Source of the DNA: Saccharothrix australiensis
Lineage (GTDB): Bacteria > Actinomycetota > Actinomycetes > Mycobacteriales > Pseudonocardiaceae
DNA: 64,000 nucleotides
NCBI RefSeq assembly: GCF_003634935.1
Contig: NZ_RBXO01000001.1
Coordinates: 434,001-498,000 of the forward strand
Direction of reading: 5' to 3'
This document shows positions 49,214 to 57,734 of this stretch, piece by piece. The first letter of the stretch is position 1. Each line of letters begins with the position of its first letter. Position numbers and translations under genes: made by a program. The notes under the pieces are model-generated. The model worked only from the letters and a program-made list of their open reading frames with translations. It searched no databases and was not told the DNA's origin.

Positions 49214-50256
49214 GCGTCTTCGCCCGACCCCAGGCAGAGCGGGAGACCGACCTGCTGGCGGCGCTGACGGAGCTGACCGCGCACCACCGCGAGCGGTGCG
49301 AGCCCTACGACCGCATCCTGTCGTCGCTGGGCGTCGGCTCGTCGTTCGGGTCGACGGCCGAGCTGCCGTGGCTGCCGGTGCGGATGTTCAAGACGCACGA
49401 CCTCAAGAGCGTCCCGGACGACGAGGTGTTCAAGGTCCTGACGTCGTCCGGCACGACCGGCGCGGGCGCGTCGCGGATCCACCTGGACAAGGAGGCCGCC
49501 GCCGTCCAGCCGCGCCAGCTCGGCGCGACGCTGCGCGAGGTGCTCGGCGGCAAGCGGCTCCCGATGCTGATGGTCGACACGATCGGCATCATCAAGAACC
49601 GGCGCTCGTTCTCGGCGCGCGGCGCGGGCGTGCTGGGCATGGCGAACTTCGGCCGCAACCACGTCTACGCCCTGGACGAGCACGACCGGCCGGACGTGCC
49701 GGCGATCAAGGAGTTCCTGGCCAGGCACGGCTCGGAGCCGTTCCTGATCTTCGGCTTCACCTTCATGGTGTGGCAGTACCTCTACGAGGTCGCCCGCGAG
49801 CACGACCTGGACCTGTCCAACGGCATCCTGATCCACTCCGGCGGCTGGAAGAAGCTGGTCGACATCGCGGTGGACAACGCGGAGTTCCGCCGTCGGTTCG
49901 CCGAGGACACCGGGTTGACGAGGATCCACAACTACTACGGGATGATCGAGCAGATCGGCACCGTCTTCCTGGAGGGGCCGTCCGGCAACTCCCTGTACTG
50001 CCCCGACTTCGCGGACGTGATCATCCGCGACCCGGACACGTGGGAGGAGCAGCCCGTGGGTGTGCCGGGCGTCATCGAGGTCCTCTCGACGCTGCCCCGC
50101 TCCTACCCCGGTCACGTGCTGCTGACCGAGGACCTGGGCGTGGTGCACGGCGTCGACGACGGCGACTGGCCGGGCAAGCGGTTCTCCGTGCTGGGGCGGC
50201 TGCCCCGCGCCGAGGCCCGCGGCTGCTCGGACACGTTCTCGGGAGCGGTGGCGTGA
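49210..50256 (+). CDS. LuxE-like acyl-protein synthetase
   Basis: A 348-residue LuxE-family protein. SSGTTGAGASRIHLD is the adenylation P-loop, IIKNRRSFSARGAG and HSGGWKKL follow, and YYGMIEQIG is the family's later motif. C339 in RGCSD, nine residues from the C-terminus, corresponds to the flexible acyl-accepting cysteine of Vibrio LuxE. It should activate a fatty or other acid as acyl-AMP and pass the acyl group to the adjacent LuxC-like reductase. No luxAB luciferase genes are present. ATG overlaps the ligase stop. Confidence 0.9.
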   Translation: MSVFARPQAERETDLLAALTELTAHHRERCEPYDRILSSLGVGSSFGSTAELPWLPVRMFKTHDLKSVPDDEVFKVLTSSGTTGAGASRIHLDKEAAAVQPRQLGATLREVLGGKRLPMLMVDTIGIIKNRRSFSARGAGVLGMANFGRNHVYALDEHDRPDVPAIKEFLARHGSEPFLIFGFTFMVWQYLYEVAREHDLDLSNGILIHSGGWKKLVDIAVDNAEFRRRFAEDTGLTRIHNYYGMIEQIGTVFLEGPSGNSLYCPDFADVIIRDPDTWEEQPVGVPGVIEVLSTLPRSYPGHVLLTEDLGVVHGVDDGDWPGKRFSVLGRLPRAEARGCSDTFSGAVA

Positions 50257-51473
50257 GGCGGCGGTTCCCGGCCGGGCCCGACGTCGAGGTGGCCGAGCTG
50301 CTGGCCGGGCTGGCGGCCGAGCCGGTCGGCGGCCCGCTGCGGGTCGGCGACGAGCGGGTCGTCGACTTCCTGGTGGCGTTCGCCCGCAAGCTGCTGGCGC
50401 CCGCGACGGCCCGCCGCTTCCCGGAGCTGGCGTCGCTCGGGTTCTTCCTGCGGCGCGGCGAGATCGCGAAGGTGCTCGCCGCGCCCGAGCGCGCCGGCGT
50501 GCTGCGGTTCCCGCGCGGCCTGGTGTTCCACGTGCCGCCGGCGAACGTCGACACCATCTTCGTGTACTCGTGGGCGCTGTCCGCGCTGGCCGGCAACCGG
50601 AACGTGGTGCGGATCTCGCCGCGCTCGGCCGGTGCGGCGTCGGCCGTGGTCGACGCGCTGAACGAGGCGCTGGCCTCGGCCGACCCGGTCGTGGCGCGGA
50701 CCCAGGTGATGGTGACCTACGACCGCGACGACGAGGTGACCGCCGCCCTGTCCGCGGCCTGCGACCTGCGGGTGATCTGGGGCGGCGACCGGGCCGTGAC
50801 GGAGGTCCGGCGACTGCCGCTCGCGCCGCACGCGCGGGACGTGACGTTCCCGGACCGGGCGTCGTTCGCGGCGATCTCCGTGGCCGGCTGGGAGGCGGCG
50901 TCGGCCGAGCGGCGGCGCGAGGTCGCGGTCGGCTTCTACAACGACTCGTACTGGTTCGACCAGGCGGCGTGCGCCTCGCCGCGCGCGTTGTTCTGGGTCG
51001 GCGACGAGGCGGGCGCGCGGCGGGGCCGGGAGGAGTTCCTGCGCCTGCTGGGCGAGGTCCTGGTGGGCAAGGGTCACGTGGTGGAGCCCGCGATGGCCGT
51101 GCAGAAGCGGGTGTCGGCCTACGGCGTGGCGGCGGACGGGCACGCGCGGGCCATCCGGTTCGACGGCAACGCGGTGGCGACGCTGGAACTGACCTCGCCC
51201 GCGGACGTGCCGCGCGAGTGGCTGGGCGCGGGCACGTTCCCGCTGGCGACCCTGCCGTCGCTGGCCGACCTCGTGCCGATGGTGCGGCGCAAGGACCAGA
51301 CGCTGTCGGTGTTCGGCTTCGAGCAGGCCGAGCTGGAACGGCTGGCGCACGACCTGGCCGGCCGCGGCATCGACCGCATCGTGCCGTTCGGGTCGGCGCT
51401 GACCTTCTCCGAGCTGTGGGACGGCTACGACCTGCTGTCCGAGTTCACCAGGCTGGTCACCGTCAAGGCGTAG
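50253..51473 (+). CDS. LuxC-like acyl reductase
   Basis: A 406-residue aldehyde-dehydrogenase-fold protein of the LuxC family. The nucleophile is C240 in FDQAACASPR; FHVPPANVDT and WGGDRAV are family motifs for cofactor and fold. LuxC takes the acyl group from LuxE and reduces it with NADPH to an aldehyde. GTG overlaps the LuxE-like stop. It ends the six-gene chain, followed by a hairpin at 51571. The aldehyde's fate is unknown; it could be used in an amine or alcohol-forming step by genes nearby. Confidence 0.9.
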   Translation: MRRRFPAGPDVEVAELLAGLAAEPVGGPLRVGDERVVDFLVAFARKLLAPATARRFPELASLGFFLRRGEIAKVLAAPERAGVLRFPRGLVFHVPPANVDTIFVYSWALSALAGNRNVVRISPRSAGAASAVVDALNEALASADPVVARTQVMVTYDRDDEVTAALSAACDLRVIWGGDRAVTEVRRLPLAPHARDVTFPDRASFAAISVAGWEAASAERRREVAVGFYNDSYWFDQAACASPRALFWVGDEAGARRGREEFLRLLGEVLVGKGHVVEPAMAVQKRVSAYGVAADGHARAIRFDGNAVATLELTSPADVPREWLGAGTFPLATLPSLADLVPMVRRKDQTLSVFGFEQAELERLAHDLAGRGIDRIVPFGSALTFSELWDGYDLLSEFTRLVTVKA

Positions 51474-51570
51474 GGGGCCCGGCGACGCACTCGGTCGCGC
51501 GCCCGCTTTCCGCGACAGGCCAACGGCGGGAACGCCAAGGCCACGACCGCCTGGAGGCTCACCACGGCGG

Positions 51571-51616
51571 GAAAGCGGCCGGGCAGGGAATGAATGATCC
51601 CACCCCGGCCGCTTTC
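51571..51616. terminator. hairpin between luxC-like and Imm1 genes
   Basis: GAAAGCGGCCGGG (51571-51583) pairs with CCCGGCCGCTTTC (51604-51616), a perfect 13-base stem with a 20-base loop. It lies in the 266-base gap between convergent genes and could terminate either transcript. Confidence 0.6.
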
Positions 51617-51653
51617 GTCGTCTCAGGGACGTCGACGCGGTGGCCCGGCCGGG

Positions 51654-51697
51654 TGACGTACCGGTGGCGCGCGTACGTCAACCCGCTGACGTACCGG
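51654..51697. repeat. TGACGTACCGG repeats and palindrome between convergent genes
   Basis: TGACGTACCGG occurs at 51654-51664 and 51687-51697, and the inverted octamer GTACGTCA at 51673-51680 forms a palindrome with the second copy (six-base spacer). No gene starts here, so a promoter role is unlikely. It may be a protein-binding or recombination site. Confidence 0.5.
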
Positions 51698-51739
51698 CCG
51701 GTCCCGGACCTACACGGTGGGCCCGGCCGTGGGCGACGA

Positions 51740-52144
51740 TCAGCGCGATTGCCACTCGATACCGGTCGGCCGTGCGCCCCCGCTGGTCATGTACTCGTGT
51801 GCGGCCCGACGAACCACGTCCAACGGGAGTTCCGCATCCGCCGGGTATTCGGTGTCCGAGCCGGTGAAGTAGTAGATGGGCGGCGGGTCGGACACGTGGG
51901 CCCCTTTACTGGTGACACCGTCAGGCGCGTCGGGACCGGAGTAGTAGAGGACTCCGCGCCCGTATTCGGCATCCAATCCCACGTCCAGGATGGCGTGGCC
52001 GGGATCTTCCGCGATCAGGAGTTGAACCGTATTGGGCCCCGGCCACCCGGCGACGGTGTCCAACACCCCGTCCAGCCCGGCGGGAGTGTCCACGATGGTC
52101 GGTTCGGTCGCGTCCCTGTCGAACCACGCTTCTAGCGCCACCAC
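51740..52144 (-). CDS. Imm1-family immunity protein, copy 2
   Basis: A 134-residue acidic protein with the Imm1 core: TVQLLIAEDPGHAILDVGL, GRGVLYYSGPDAPDG, YYFTGSDTEYPADAELPLDVVRRAAHEYMTSG and GARPTGIEW. GTG 52144 (or 52141) follows AGGAGG. It closely resembles the next gene upstream. Its start region keeps the last codons of the deaminase toxin (GGARPWWR then stop) as its ribosome-binding region, so the duplicated segment included the toxin's 3' end. It may protect against a variant of the toxin. Confidence 0.85.
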   Translation of the reverse strand: MVALEAWFDRDATEPTIVDTPAGLDGVLDTVAGWPGPNTVQLLIAEDPGHAILDVGLDAEYGRGVLYYSGPDAPDGVTSKGAHVSDPPPIYYFTGSDTEYPADAELPLDVVRRAAHEYMTSGGARPTGIEWQSR

Positions 52145-52212
52145 GGGCGGGCCCCTCCTGTGTATCCGTCGCCATCGTCTTATGGCTGCGATGACCACTT
52201 ACAGGACACCGC

Positions 52213-52623
52213 CTAGTTCCAGCTCGGTTGCCACTCGATCCCGGTCGGTCGCGCACCTCCTGTGCTCATGTACTCGTGCGCGGCTCGGCGTGCCTCAGCC
52301 AACGGAATCTCCGCGTCCACCGGAAATTCGGTGTCCGACCCGGTGAAGTAGTAGAGGGGCGGCTGTTCGGCGATGTCGGCCCCTTTGCTGATACAGGCGT
52401 CCGGGGCGTCGGGCCCGGAGTAGTACAGGACTCCGCGGCCGGTTGAGCCGTCCAAGCCCACGTCAAGGATTGCGTGGCCCGGATCGCCGTGGATCAGGAG
52501 TTGGACAGTGGTCGGGTCGTTCCACTCCACTACCGTGTCCAATACCGCGTCCAGCTCGGCGGGTGTCCGCACGGTGGTGGGCCCGTCGGCTTTCCAGTCG
52601 AACCATGCATCTAGCGCCACCAC
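52213..52623 (-). CDS. Imm1-family immunity protein, copy 1
   Basis: A 136-residue Imm1 protein. It begins inside the 3' end of the toxin gene (13-base overlap), the arrangement expected of a toxin-immunity pair that must be co-expressed. Shared motifs with copy 2 are GDPGHAILDVGL, GRGVLYYSGPDAPDA, YYFTGSDTEFPVDAEIPLAEA and TGGARPTGIEW. Imm1 is commonly paired with SCP1.201-type and other deaminase toxins, so it should bind and block the catalytic domain. Confidence 0.88.
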   Translation of the reverse strand: MVALDAWFDWKADGPTTVRTPAELDAVLDTVVEWNDPTTVQLLIHGDPGHAILDVGLDGSTGRGVLYYSGPDAPDACISKGADIAEQPPLYYFTGSDTEFPVDAEIPLAEARRAAHEYMSTGGARPTGIEWQPSWN

Positions 52624-53402
52624 GGGCGGGCACCTCCTGCGTATCGCTTGCGGAATCGTTCGCCGGCCGGGGTGACGCCGTGCACGGTCAGCGTGGCCCC
52701 CTCGGGAAGCAGGATCGGCACGAGGGTGTCACACCCGAACTGGCCCACGCATGGCTTGGCGTTGATCACGACCGTGGCGTGTTGAATACCTTCGGCGATC
52801 ATGCGGGCGGCCAGCTTGATTTCCACGTCCGCCGTCTTGGCCGACTGACGGGGCATCCCCATGTCCCTCAGCGTCGCGTCCGCCGCGTCGGCGTACTCGT
52901 CCCGGCCGCTGACGATCGGCTGGGCTGCGCCGTCCGGCCCGATCCACGAACCACGCGTCTTCTGACGTGGGCCGCCCGGCGCGCGATGCGGAGGCAGTTC
53001 CCGCCGTAGCGCCTCGACCCGTTCCGGCGGGACCACGGGCGGTTGGTCGGGCCCGGACTGGCGGGCCGGGGGTGGCTGTAGCGGGGGCTGTGCGGGCCGC
53101 TGGGCGGCCGGGGCGGGTGCCGGGGCCGCCGGGCCCGTCAACGCGGTCAGGGCGGCTTGCGCGTGGTCCATGCCTGTCCCGAGGGTCTTCCACAGGTCCT
53201 TCACCCCGGTGATCACTTCTTGGAAGCCGGCCAGCGCCTGTTCGGTGTCCGACTCCAGTTCCACGGTCCCGCGCAGGTGCGCCGCCAACAGGTCGTGCGC
53301 CTCTTCCGCCAGGTCCTGAGCCTGTCCCAACGCGTCCCGGCACTGCGACGCCTTGTCGCACGCCTGGGAAACGCTCTTGGCCACTTCCCCGATCGAGGCC
53401 AC
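52611..53402 (-). CDS. WXG-like secreted toxin with SCP1.201-type deaminase domain
   Basis: A 263-residue polymorphic toxin; GTG 53402 follows GAGGAGG. Residues 1-90 are helical with a W71-K-T-L-G turn, resembling ESX/type VII substrates. Residues 91-140 are a Pro/Ala/Gln-rich linker. The C-terminal domain (about 150-260) fits the SCP1.201-like deaminase family: D192-V-E194 followed by PCxxxxxC (C218, C224) and LLPEGATLTV. The usual zinc histidine of HxE is Asp here, a variant known in some deaminase-fold clades. The target is probably cytosine in nucleic acid, by analogy with DddA. Immunity genes follow directly. Confidence 0.82.
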   Translation of the reverse strand: MASIGEVAKSVSQACDKASQCRDALGQAQDLAEEAHDLLAAHLRGTVELESDTEQALAGFQEVITGVKDLWKTLGTGMDHAQAALTALTGPAAPAPAPAAQRPAQPPLQPPPARQSGPDQPPVVPPERVEALRRELPPHRAPGGPRQKTRGSWIGPDGAAQPIVSGRDEYADAADATLRDMGMPRQSAKTADVEIKLAARMIAEGIQHATVVINAKPCVGQFGCDTLVPILLPEGATLTVHGVTPAGERFRKRYAGGARPWWR

Positions 53403-53645
53403 CCCCGCACCTCCTCTCCCGCGCCAGGGTGGCACAGGGGTAGGACAGTGACCGCCCTGCGACTAACCGTGACGAACTCGGCCACTTGTCGAGGTGTGGG
53501 GAGCGTGTGAATCCGCGGCCTTCCGCGTTCGACGCGGGCCGTGGGCCAGGGCGGTACTCGACCTGCCCCCGATTCCCCACACCCGCGCAAGTGGGGCCAT
53601 GCGGGAGGGCACGAAGGCAGCGGTGCGCGGCTGGAACGGGTCGGA

Positions 53646-54743
53646 TCAGCAGTAGCCGAGTTGCGACAGGGTGTCCACGACGATCCGGCTCGGGTGGAAC
53701 TGGTCCATCCGGTTGGGCAGGCGGTAGGCCTCGTAGTCGTCCAGGAACGACTGGAGCTTGTCGCCGTTCATGCCGGTCAGCAGCAGGGTCGTCCCCGGCC
53801 CGTGCCGGTCCTCCGTGCGCTCGCGGTGGATCGCGCACGGCACGCCCAGGTAGTTGCACTCCGCCTGGAGCCCGCCGGAGTCGGTGACCACGAACTTCGC
53901 CCGCGCCATGATCGGCAGGAACGCCAGGTAGCGCAGCTTCGGCTTGAGGATGAAGCGCTCGTCGTCGAACAGGTGCCCGAGCCCGTACTGCTTGATCCGG
54001 TCCTGCTCCGGCGGACCCGCCAGGTACAGGATCGGCATCCGCTCGCTGGCCTTGCGCAGCAGTTCCAGCGCCTCGCGGTACTTGTCCGCCCGCGAGACCA
54101 GTTCGAACCGGTGCAGGGTGGCGAGGCCGAATTCCGCGGGCAGCGGGAAGGTCGGCTCCGCGTCGATGGCCAGGCGCATGGCGTCGATGGCCGTGTTCGC
54201 GCCCGTGTTGACGACCGCGCCGCGCGCGCCGCGCAGGTTGTGCACTTCCTTCGCCGTCGGCGCGAAGTGCAGGTCGACGATCTTCGCCGCCAGCTTGCGG
54301 TTCAGCTCCTCGGGCAGCGGGGACAGCAGGCTGCCCGACCGCGCGCCCGCCTCCACGTGCGCCACGCGCGACTTGAGGATGCGCTTGCCGATCAGCGCGC
54401 CGTACGGCGTGGTGAACGTGTCGCCGTGCACGATGACCAGCGGCGGGCGGCCGTCGTCGGTCAGGATCGAGCGCAGCTCGGCGCGCCGGCCCCACGCGTT
54501 GCGGAGCACGGTGGCCGCCCAGCCGGGGACCTGCGCCGGCCGCTCGATGTGCACGGCCTGCTCCTTCGGCACCAGCCACACGGCGGGTTCCGGCAGCCTC
54601 AGGTCGGCCAGCGTCTCGGCGACGTGGTCGACGTGCTGCGCGGTGAACCAGATCTGCGGTTTCGTGCCCCGGTCGGAGATGGCGTGGAACACCGGGGCGA
54701 TCTTGATCAGTTCCGCGGTGGTGCCGAGGATGAAGGAGATCAC
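53646..54743 (-). CDS. UDP-N-acetylglucosamine 2-epimerase (WecB/WbpI-like)
   Basis: A 365-residue non-hydrolysing 2-epimerase; GTG 54743 gives VISFILGTTAELIKIAPVF at the N-terminus. Family motifs are IVHGDTFTTPYGALIGK, AHVEAGARSG, PEELNRKLAAKIVDLHF and VVTDSGGLQAE. It interconverts UDP-GlcNAc and UDP-ManNAc or a 2,3-diamino analogue. The neighbourhood (DegT aminotransferase and Gfo/Idh dehydrogenase 3-6 kb away) recalls the WbpABEDI pathway for UDP-diNAc-mannuronic acid, but WbpA and an obvious N-acetyltransferase are missing from this window. Confidence 0.87.
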   Translation of the reverse strand: MISFILGTTAELIKIAPVFHAISDRGTKPQIWFTAQHVDHVAETLADLRLPEPAVWLVPKEQAVHIERPAQVPGWAATVLRNAWGRRAELRSILTDDGRPPLVIVHGDTFTTPYGALIGKRILKSRVAHVEAGARSGSLLSPLPEELNRKLAAKIVDLHFAPTAKEVHNLRGARGAVVNTGANTAIDAMRLAIDAEPTFPLPAEFGLATLHRFELVSRADKYREALELLRKASERMPILYLAGPPEQDRIKQYGLGHLFDDERFILKPKLRYLAFLPIMARAKFVVTDSGGLQAECNYLGVPCAIHRERTEDRHGPGTTLLLTGMNGDKLQSFLDDYEAYRLPNRMDQFHPSRIVVDTLSQLGYC

Positions 54744-54772
54744 GGCGGTGAGGATACCGGGGCGAAATCCCC

Positions 54773-55942
54773 TCACTGCCGTCGCGTCAGGTCCGCCACG
54801 TGCTTCGCGATCTCCAGCGACCCGGTCGCGGCCGGCGACGGCGCGTTGAGCACGTGCACCTGGCGCGGCGCGGTCTCGACCAGGAAGTCGTCCACCAGCG
54901 AGCCGTCCGGGCGCATCGCCTGCGCGCGGACGCCCGCCTCGGCGCGCACCAGGTCGTCCTCCCGGACGGCGGGCACGAGCCGGGCGAGGCTCCGCGCGAA
55001 CCGGGCGCGGGAGAACGAGCGCAGCACCTCGTCCAGGCCGGTCCGCGCGTACCGGCGGGCCAGCTGCCACGTGCCGGGGAACGTCGCGACCTCCAGCACG
55101 TCGCGGCCGGAGAAGTCGGTCCAGCGGTAACCCTCGCGGCGCAGCGCCAGCACGGCGTTGGGGCCGCAGTGCACGCTCCCGTCGAGCATCCGGGTCAGGT
55201 GCACGCCCAGGAACGGCAGGGTCGGGTCCGGCACCGGGTAGATGAGGCCGCGCACCAGCTCGCGGCGGCGCAGCTCGAAGTACTCGCCCCGGAACGGCAC
55301 GATCCGCGCGGACGGCGTGACGCCCGCCAGCCGCGCCACCCGGTCGCTGTGCAGGCCGGCGCAGTTGACCAGCGCGTCCGCCCGCACCACGCCGCTCGGG
55401 GTGGCGACCTCGACCTTGGCGCCGCGCGCCCGGATCGCGAGCGCGGGCGAGCGCAGGCGCAGGTCGTGCCCGTCCAGCTCGCGCACCAGGGCGGCGCACA
55501 CGGCGGGGAAGTCGATGATGCCGGTGCTCTCCACGCGCAGCGCCCGGACGCAGGACACCTCGGGCTCGTGCTCGCGCGCCTCTTCGGCGGAGATCAGCTC
55601 GGCGGGCACCCCGTTGGCCTCGGCGCGCTCGGCCAGCGCGCGCAGGCGGGGCAGCTCGTCGGCGGAGGTGGCCACGACGAGCTTGCCGCAGACCTCCACC
55701 GGCACGCCGTGCCGCCGCGCGAAGTCGATCATGGACCGGTTGCCCGCCACGGACATCCGCGCCTTCAGCGAGCCCGGCCGGTAGTAGAGCCCGGCGTGGA
55801 CCACGTTGCTGTTGTGGCCGGTCTGGTGCGCGCCCCAGCGGCCCTCCTTCTCCAGCACCGTGACCCGGTCGCCGCGCGCGGCCAGCTCGCGCGCCACCGC
55901 CAGACCCACGATCCCGCCGCCGATGACCACGATGTGCCGCAC
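54773..55942 (-). CDS. lhgO: FAD-dependent L-2-hydroxyglutarate oxidase
   Basis: A 389-residue DAO-fold flavoenzyme. N-terminal Rossmann motif VIGGGIVGLAVARELAARG; then GHNSNVVHAGLYYRPGS, ESTGIIDFPAV, VNCAGLHSDRVA and PFRGEYFEL, all typical of LhgO. It oxidises L-2-hydroxyglutarate to 2-oxoglutarate, passing electrons to the quinone pool. It lies between the epimerase and the LLM gene; any sugar-related role would be inference. Confidence 0.88.
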   Translation of the reverse strand: MRHIVVIGGGIVGLAVARELAARGDRVTVLEKEGRWGAHQTGHNSNVVHAGLYYRPGSLKARMSVAGNRSMIDFARRHGVPVEVCGKLVVATSADELPRLRALAERAEANGVPAELISAEEAREHEPEVSCVRALRVESTGIIDFPAVCAALVRELDGHDLRLRSPALAIRARGAKVEVATPSGVVRADALVNCAGLHSDRVARLAGVTPSARIVPFRGEYFELRRRELVRGLIYPVPDPTLPFLGVHLTRMLDGSVHCGPNAVLALRREGYRWTDFSGRDVLEVATFPGTWQLARRYARTGLDEVLRSFSRARFARSLARLVPAVREDDLVRAEAGVRAQAMRPDGSLVDDFLVETAPRQVHVLNAPSPAATGSLEIAKHVADLTRRQ

Positions 55943-55963
55943 GGGGCGTGAATCTACGCGGCG

Positions 55964-56830
55964 TCAGCCCAGCGCGGGCAGCACATCGGCGGCGAGCTCC
56001 TCCAGCACCGACTCCCGGCCCGCGTACACGCCGTCGTGGCGCGGCCAGTGCACGACCACGTCGGTGAAGCCCAGCTCCTCGGCCCGGCCAACGGCGTCCC
56101 GGAACGTCTCCACGCTGGTCAGCGAGTACACCGGGGAGGAGTCGAGGTTCAGGTACCGGTCGACGCGGCGGCCCGTCCCGCGCTGGGCCGCGGTGAACCG
56201 CTCCGCGAGGTCGGCGACGCCGCGCCACCACGCGTCGACGTCGTCGGTCCGGGGACCGGTGGTGACCCAGCCCTGGCCGTGGCGCGCGGCGATCCCCAGC
56301 GCCTTCGGGCCGTTGGCCGCGACCAGGAACGGCATCCGGGGCCGCTGCACGCCGCCGGGCGCGCTGCGGGCGTCCACGGCGGCGTAGTGCTCGCCGCGCC
56401 AGGTGGTGCGGTCCTTGGTCAGCAGCTCGTCCAGCAGCTCGACGAACTCGCCGAACCGCGCGGTGCGCTCCGCCTGCGCGGGGGGCGTCGTGCCGAGCAC
56501 CTCGGTGTCGTACCCCTCGCCGCCCGCGCCGACGCCGAGGGTGAACCGGCCGTCGGAGATGTCGTCCAGGGCCAGCAGCTCGCGGGCGAACGGCACGGGG
56601 TGGCGGAAGTTCGGGCTTGCCACGAACGTGCCGAGCCGGATGCGCTCGGTCACCATCGCGGCGGCGGTCAGCGTGGGCACCGCGCCGAACCACGGACCGT
56701 CGACCAGCGTGCGCCAGCCCAGGTGGTCGTAGGTCCAGGCGTGGTGGAAGCCGTACTCCTCGGCGGCCCTCCACTTCGGCTCGGCGATCCACCATCGGTG
56801 CTCGGGAAGGATGACGATGCCGGTGCGCAC
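55964..56830 (-). CDS. LLM-class F420-dependent oxidoreductase
   Basis: A 288-residue luciferase-like TIM barrel. GTG 56830 sits six to seven bases after a TACCGT -10, so it is probably leaderless. Motifs: HHAWTYDHLGW, RIRLGTFVASPNFRHPV, ALDDISDGRFTLGVGAGGEGYD, and FLVAANGPKALGIAARHGQGW. The family uses reduced F420 (or FMN). Substrate unknown. It ends 21 bases before lhgO on the same strand. Confidence 0.85.
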   Translation of the reverse strand: MRTGIVILPEHRWWIAEPKWRAAEEYGFHHAWTYDHLGWRTLVDGPWFGAVPTLTAAAMVTERIRLGTFVASPNFRHPVPFARELLALDDISDGRFTLGVGAGGEGYDTEVLGTTPPAQAERTARFGEFVELLDELLTKDRTTWRGEHYAAVDARSAPGGVQRPRMPFLVAANGPKALGIAARHGQGWVTTGPRTDDVDAWWRGVADLAERFTAAQRGTGRRVDRYLNLDSSPVYSLTSVETFRDAVGRAEELGFTDVVVHWPRHDGVYAGRESVLEELAADVLPALG

Positions 56831-56891
56831 GGACGTACGGTAACGAGGCGCTCGTCTCGCGCAGCCGGCGGGACCAGGCATCATCGGTGGT

Positions 56892-57704
56892 GTGGAAAGA
56901 CCTGGACTCGTGGCCTCGGACGTCGACGGAACCCTGCTCAGCCCCCTGCACGGGGTGACCGCGCGCACGGCGGCGGCGGTCCGGCGGGTGGTGTCGGCCG
57001 GCGTGCCGTTCGTGCTGGCCACCGGTCGACCGCCGCGCTGGGTGCCGGACATCGCCGAGGCCGCCGGCCTCGACGGGTACGCGGTGTGCGCGAACGGCGC
57101 GGTGCTCTACCACCTGGGCCAGGACCGGGTGCTGTGGCAGCGCACCCTGGACCCGGTGCTGCTCCGCGACCTGATGAGCGCGCTGGACGACCTGCTGCCG
57201 GGCGTGGCGTTCGCGGTGGAGCGGACCGGGGAGTCCGCGTTCGACGAGTCCGTGCCGCAGTTCATCGCCGAGGACGGCTACAGGCACCCGTGGCCGGAAG
57301 GCCCGGAACCGGACGGCGACCGCTCCGGGATGCTCACCCGGCCGGCGGTGAAGCTGCTGGTCAGGCACCGCGAGATGACCAGCGAGGACATGGCGCTCGC
57401 GATCGGCGACGTGCTCGACGGCCAGGTGGACGTCACGTTCTCCACCAGCATGGGCCTGGTCGAGCTGGCCGCGCCGGGCGTCACCAAGGCGACCGGGCTG
57501 GCCGACGTCGCCGAGCGGCTGGGCGTGGCGGCGGCGGACGTGGTGGCGTTCGGCGACATGCCCAACGACATCGAGATGCTGACGTGGGCCGGGCACGGCG
57601 TGGCGATGGCGAACGCCCACCCGGACGCGCGGGAGGCCGCCGACGAGGTGACGGGCCCCAACTCCGAGGACGGCGTCGCGATGGTCCTCGAACGCTGGTT
57701 CTAG
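56892..57704 (+). CDS. HAD-superfamily hydrolase (Cof type)
   Basis: A 270-residue sugar-phosphatase-like HAD. Motif I is DVDGTLL near residue 10, motif II LATGRPP, a lysine in VTKATGLADVAERLG, and motif IV GDMPNDIEML. The cap is of the Cof/C2b type. Rv3813c, near serS in M. tuberculosis, is of this family. Divergent from the LLM gene and followed by a strong terminator that overlaps its stop codon. Confidence 0.9.
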   Translation: MERPGLVASDVDGTLLSPLHGVTARTAAAVRRVVSAGVPFVLATGRPPRWVPDIAEAAGLDGYAVCANGAVLYHLGQDRVLWQRTLDPVLLRDLMSALDDLLPGVAFAVERTGESAFDESVPQFIAEDGYRHPWPEGPEPDGDRSGMLTRPAVKLLVRHREMTSEDMALAIGDVLDGQVDVTFSTSMGLVELAAPGVTKATGLADVAERLGVAAADVVAFGDMPNDIEMLTWAGHGVAMANAHPDAREAADEVTGPNSEDGVAMVLERWF

Positions 57705-57734
57705 CGCCCGCTCCGGGCGCCCGGAGCGGGCGCT
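57703..57734 (+). terminator. hairpin terminator of the HAD gene
   Basis: AGCGCCCGCTCCGGG (57703-57717) and CCCGGAGCGGGCGCT (57720-57734) form a perfect 15-base stem with a two-base loop. It begins within the stop codon of the HAD gene. Confidence 0.8.
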
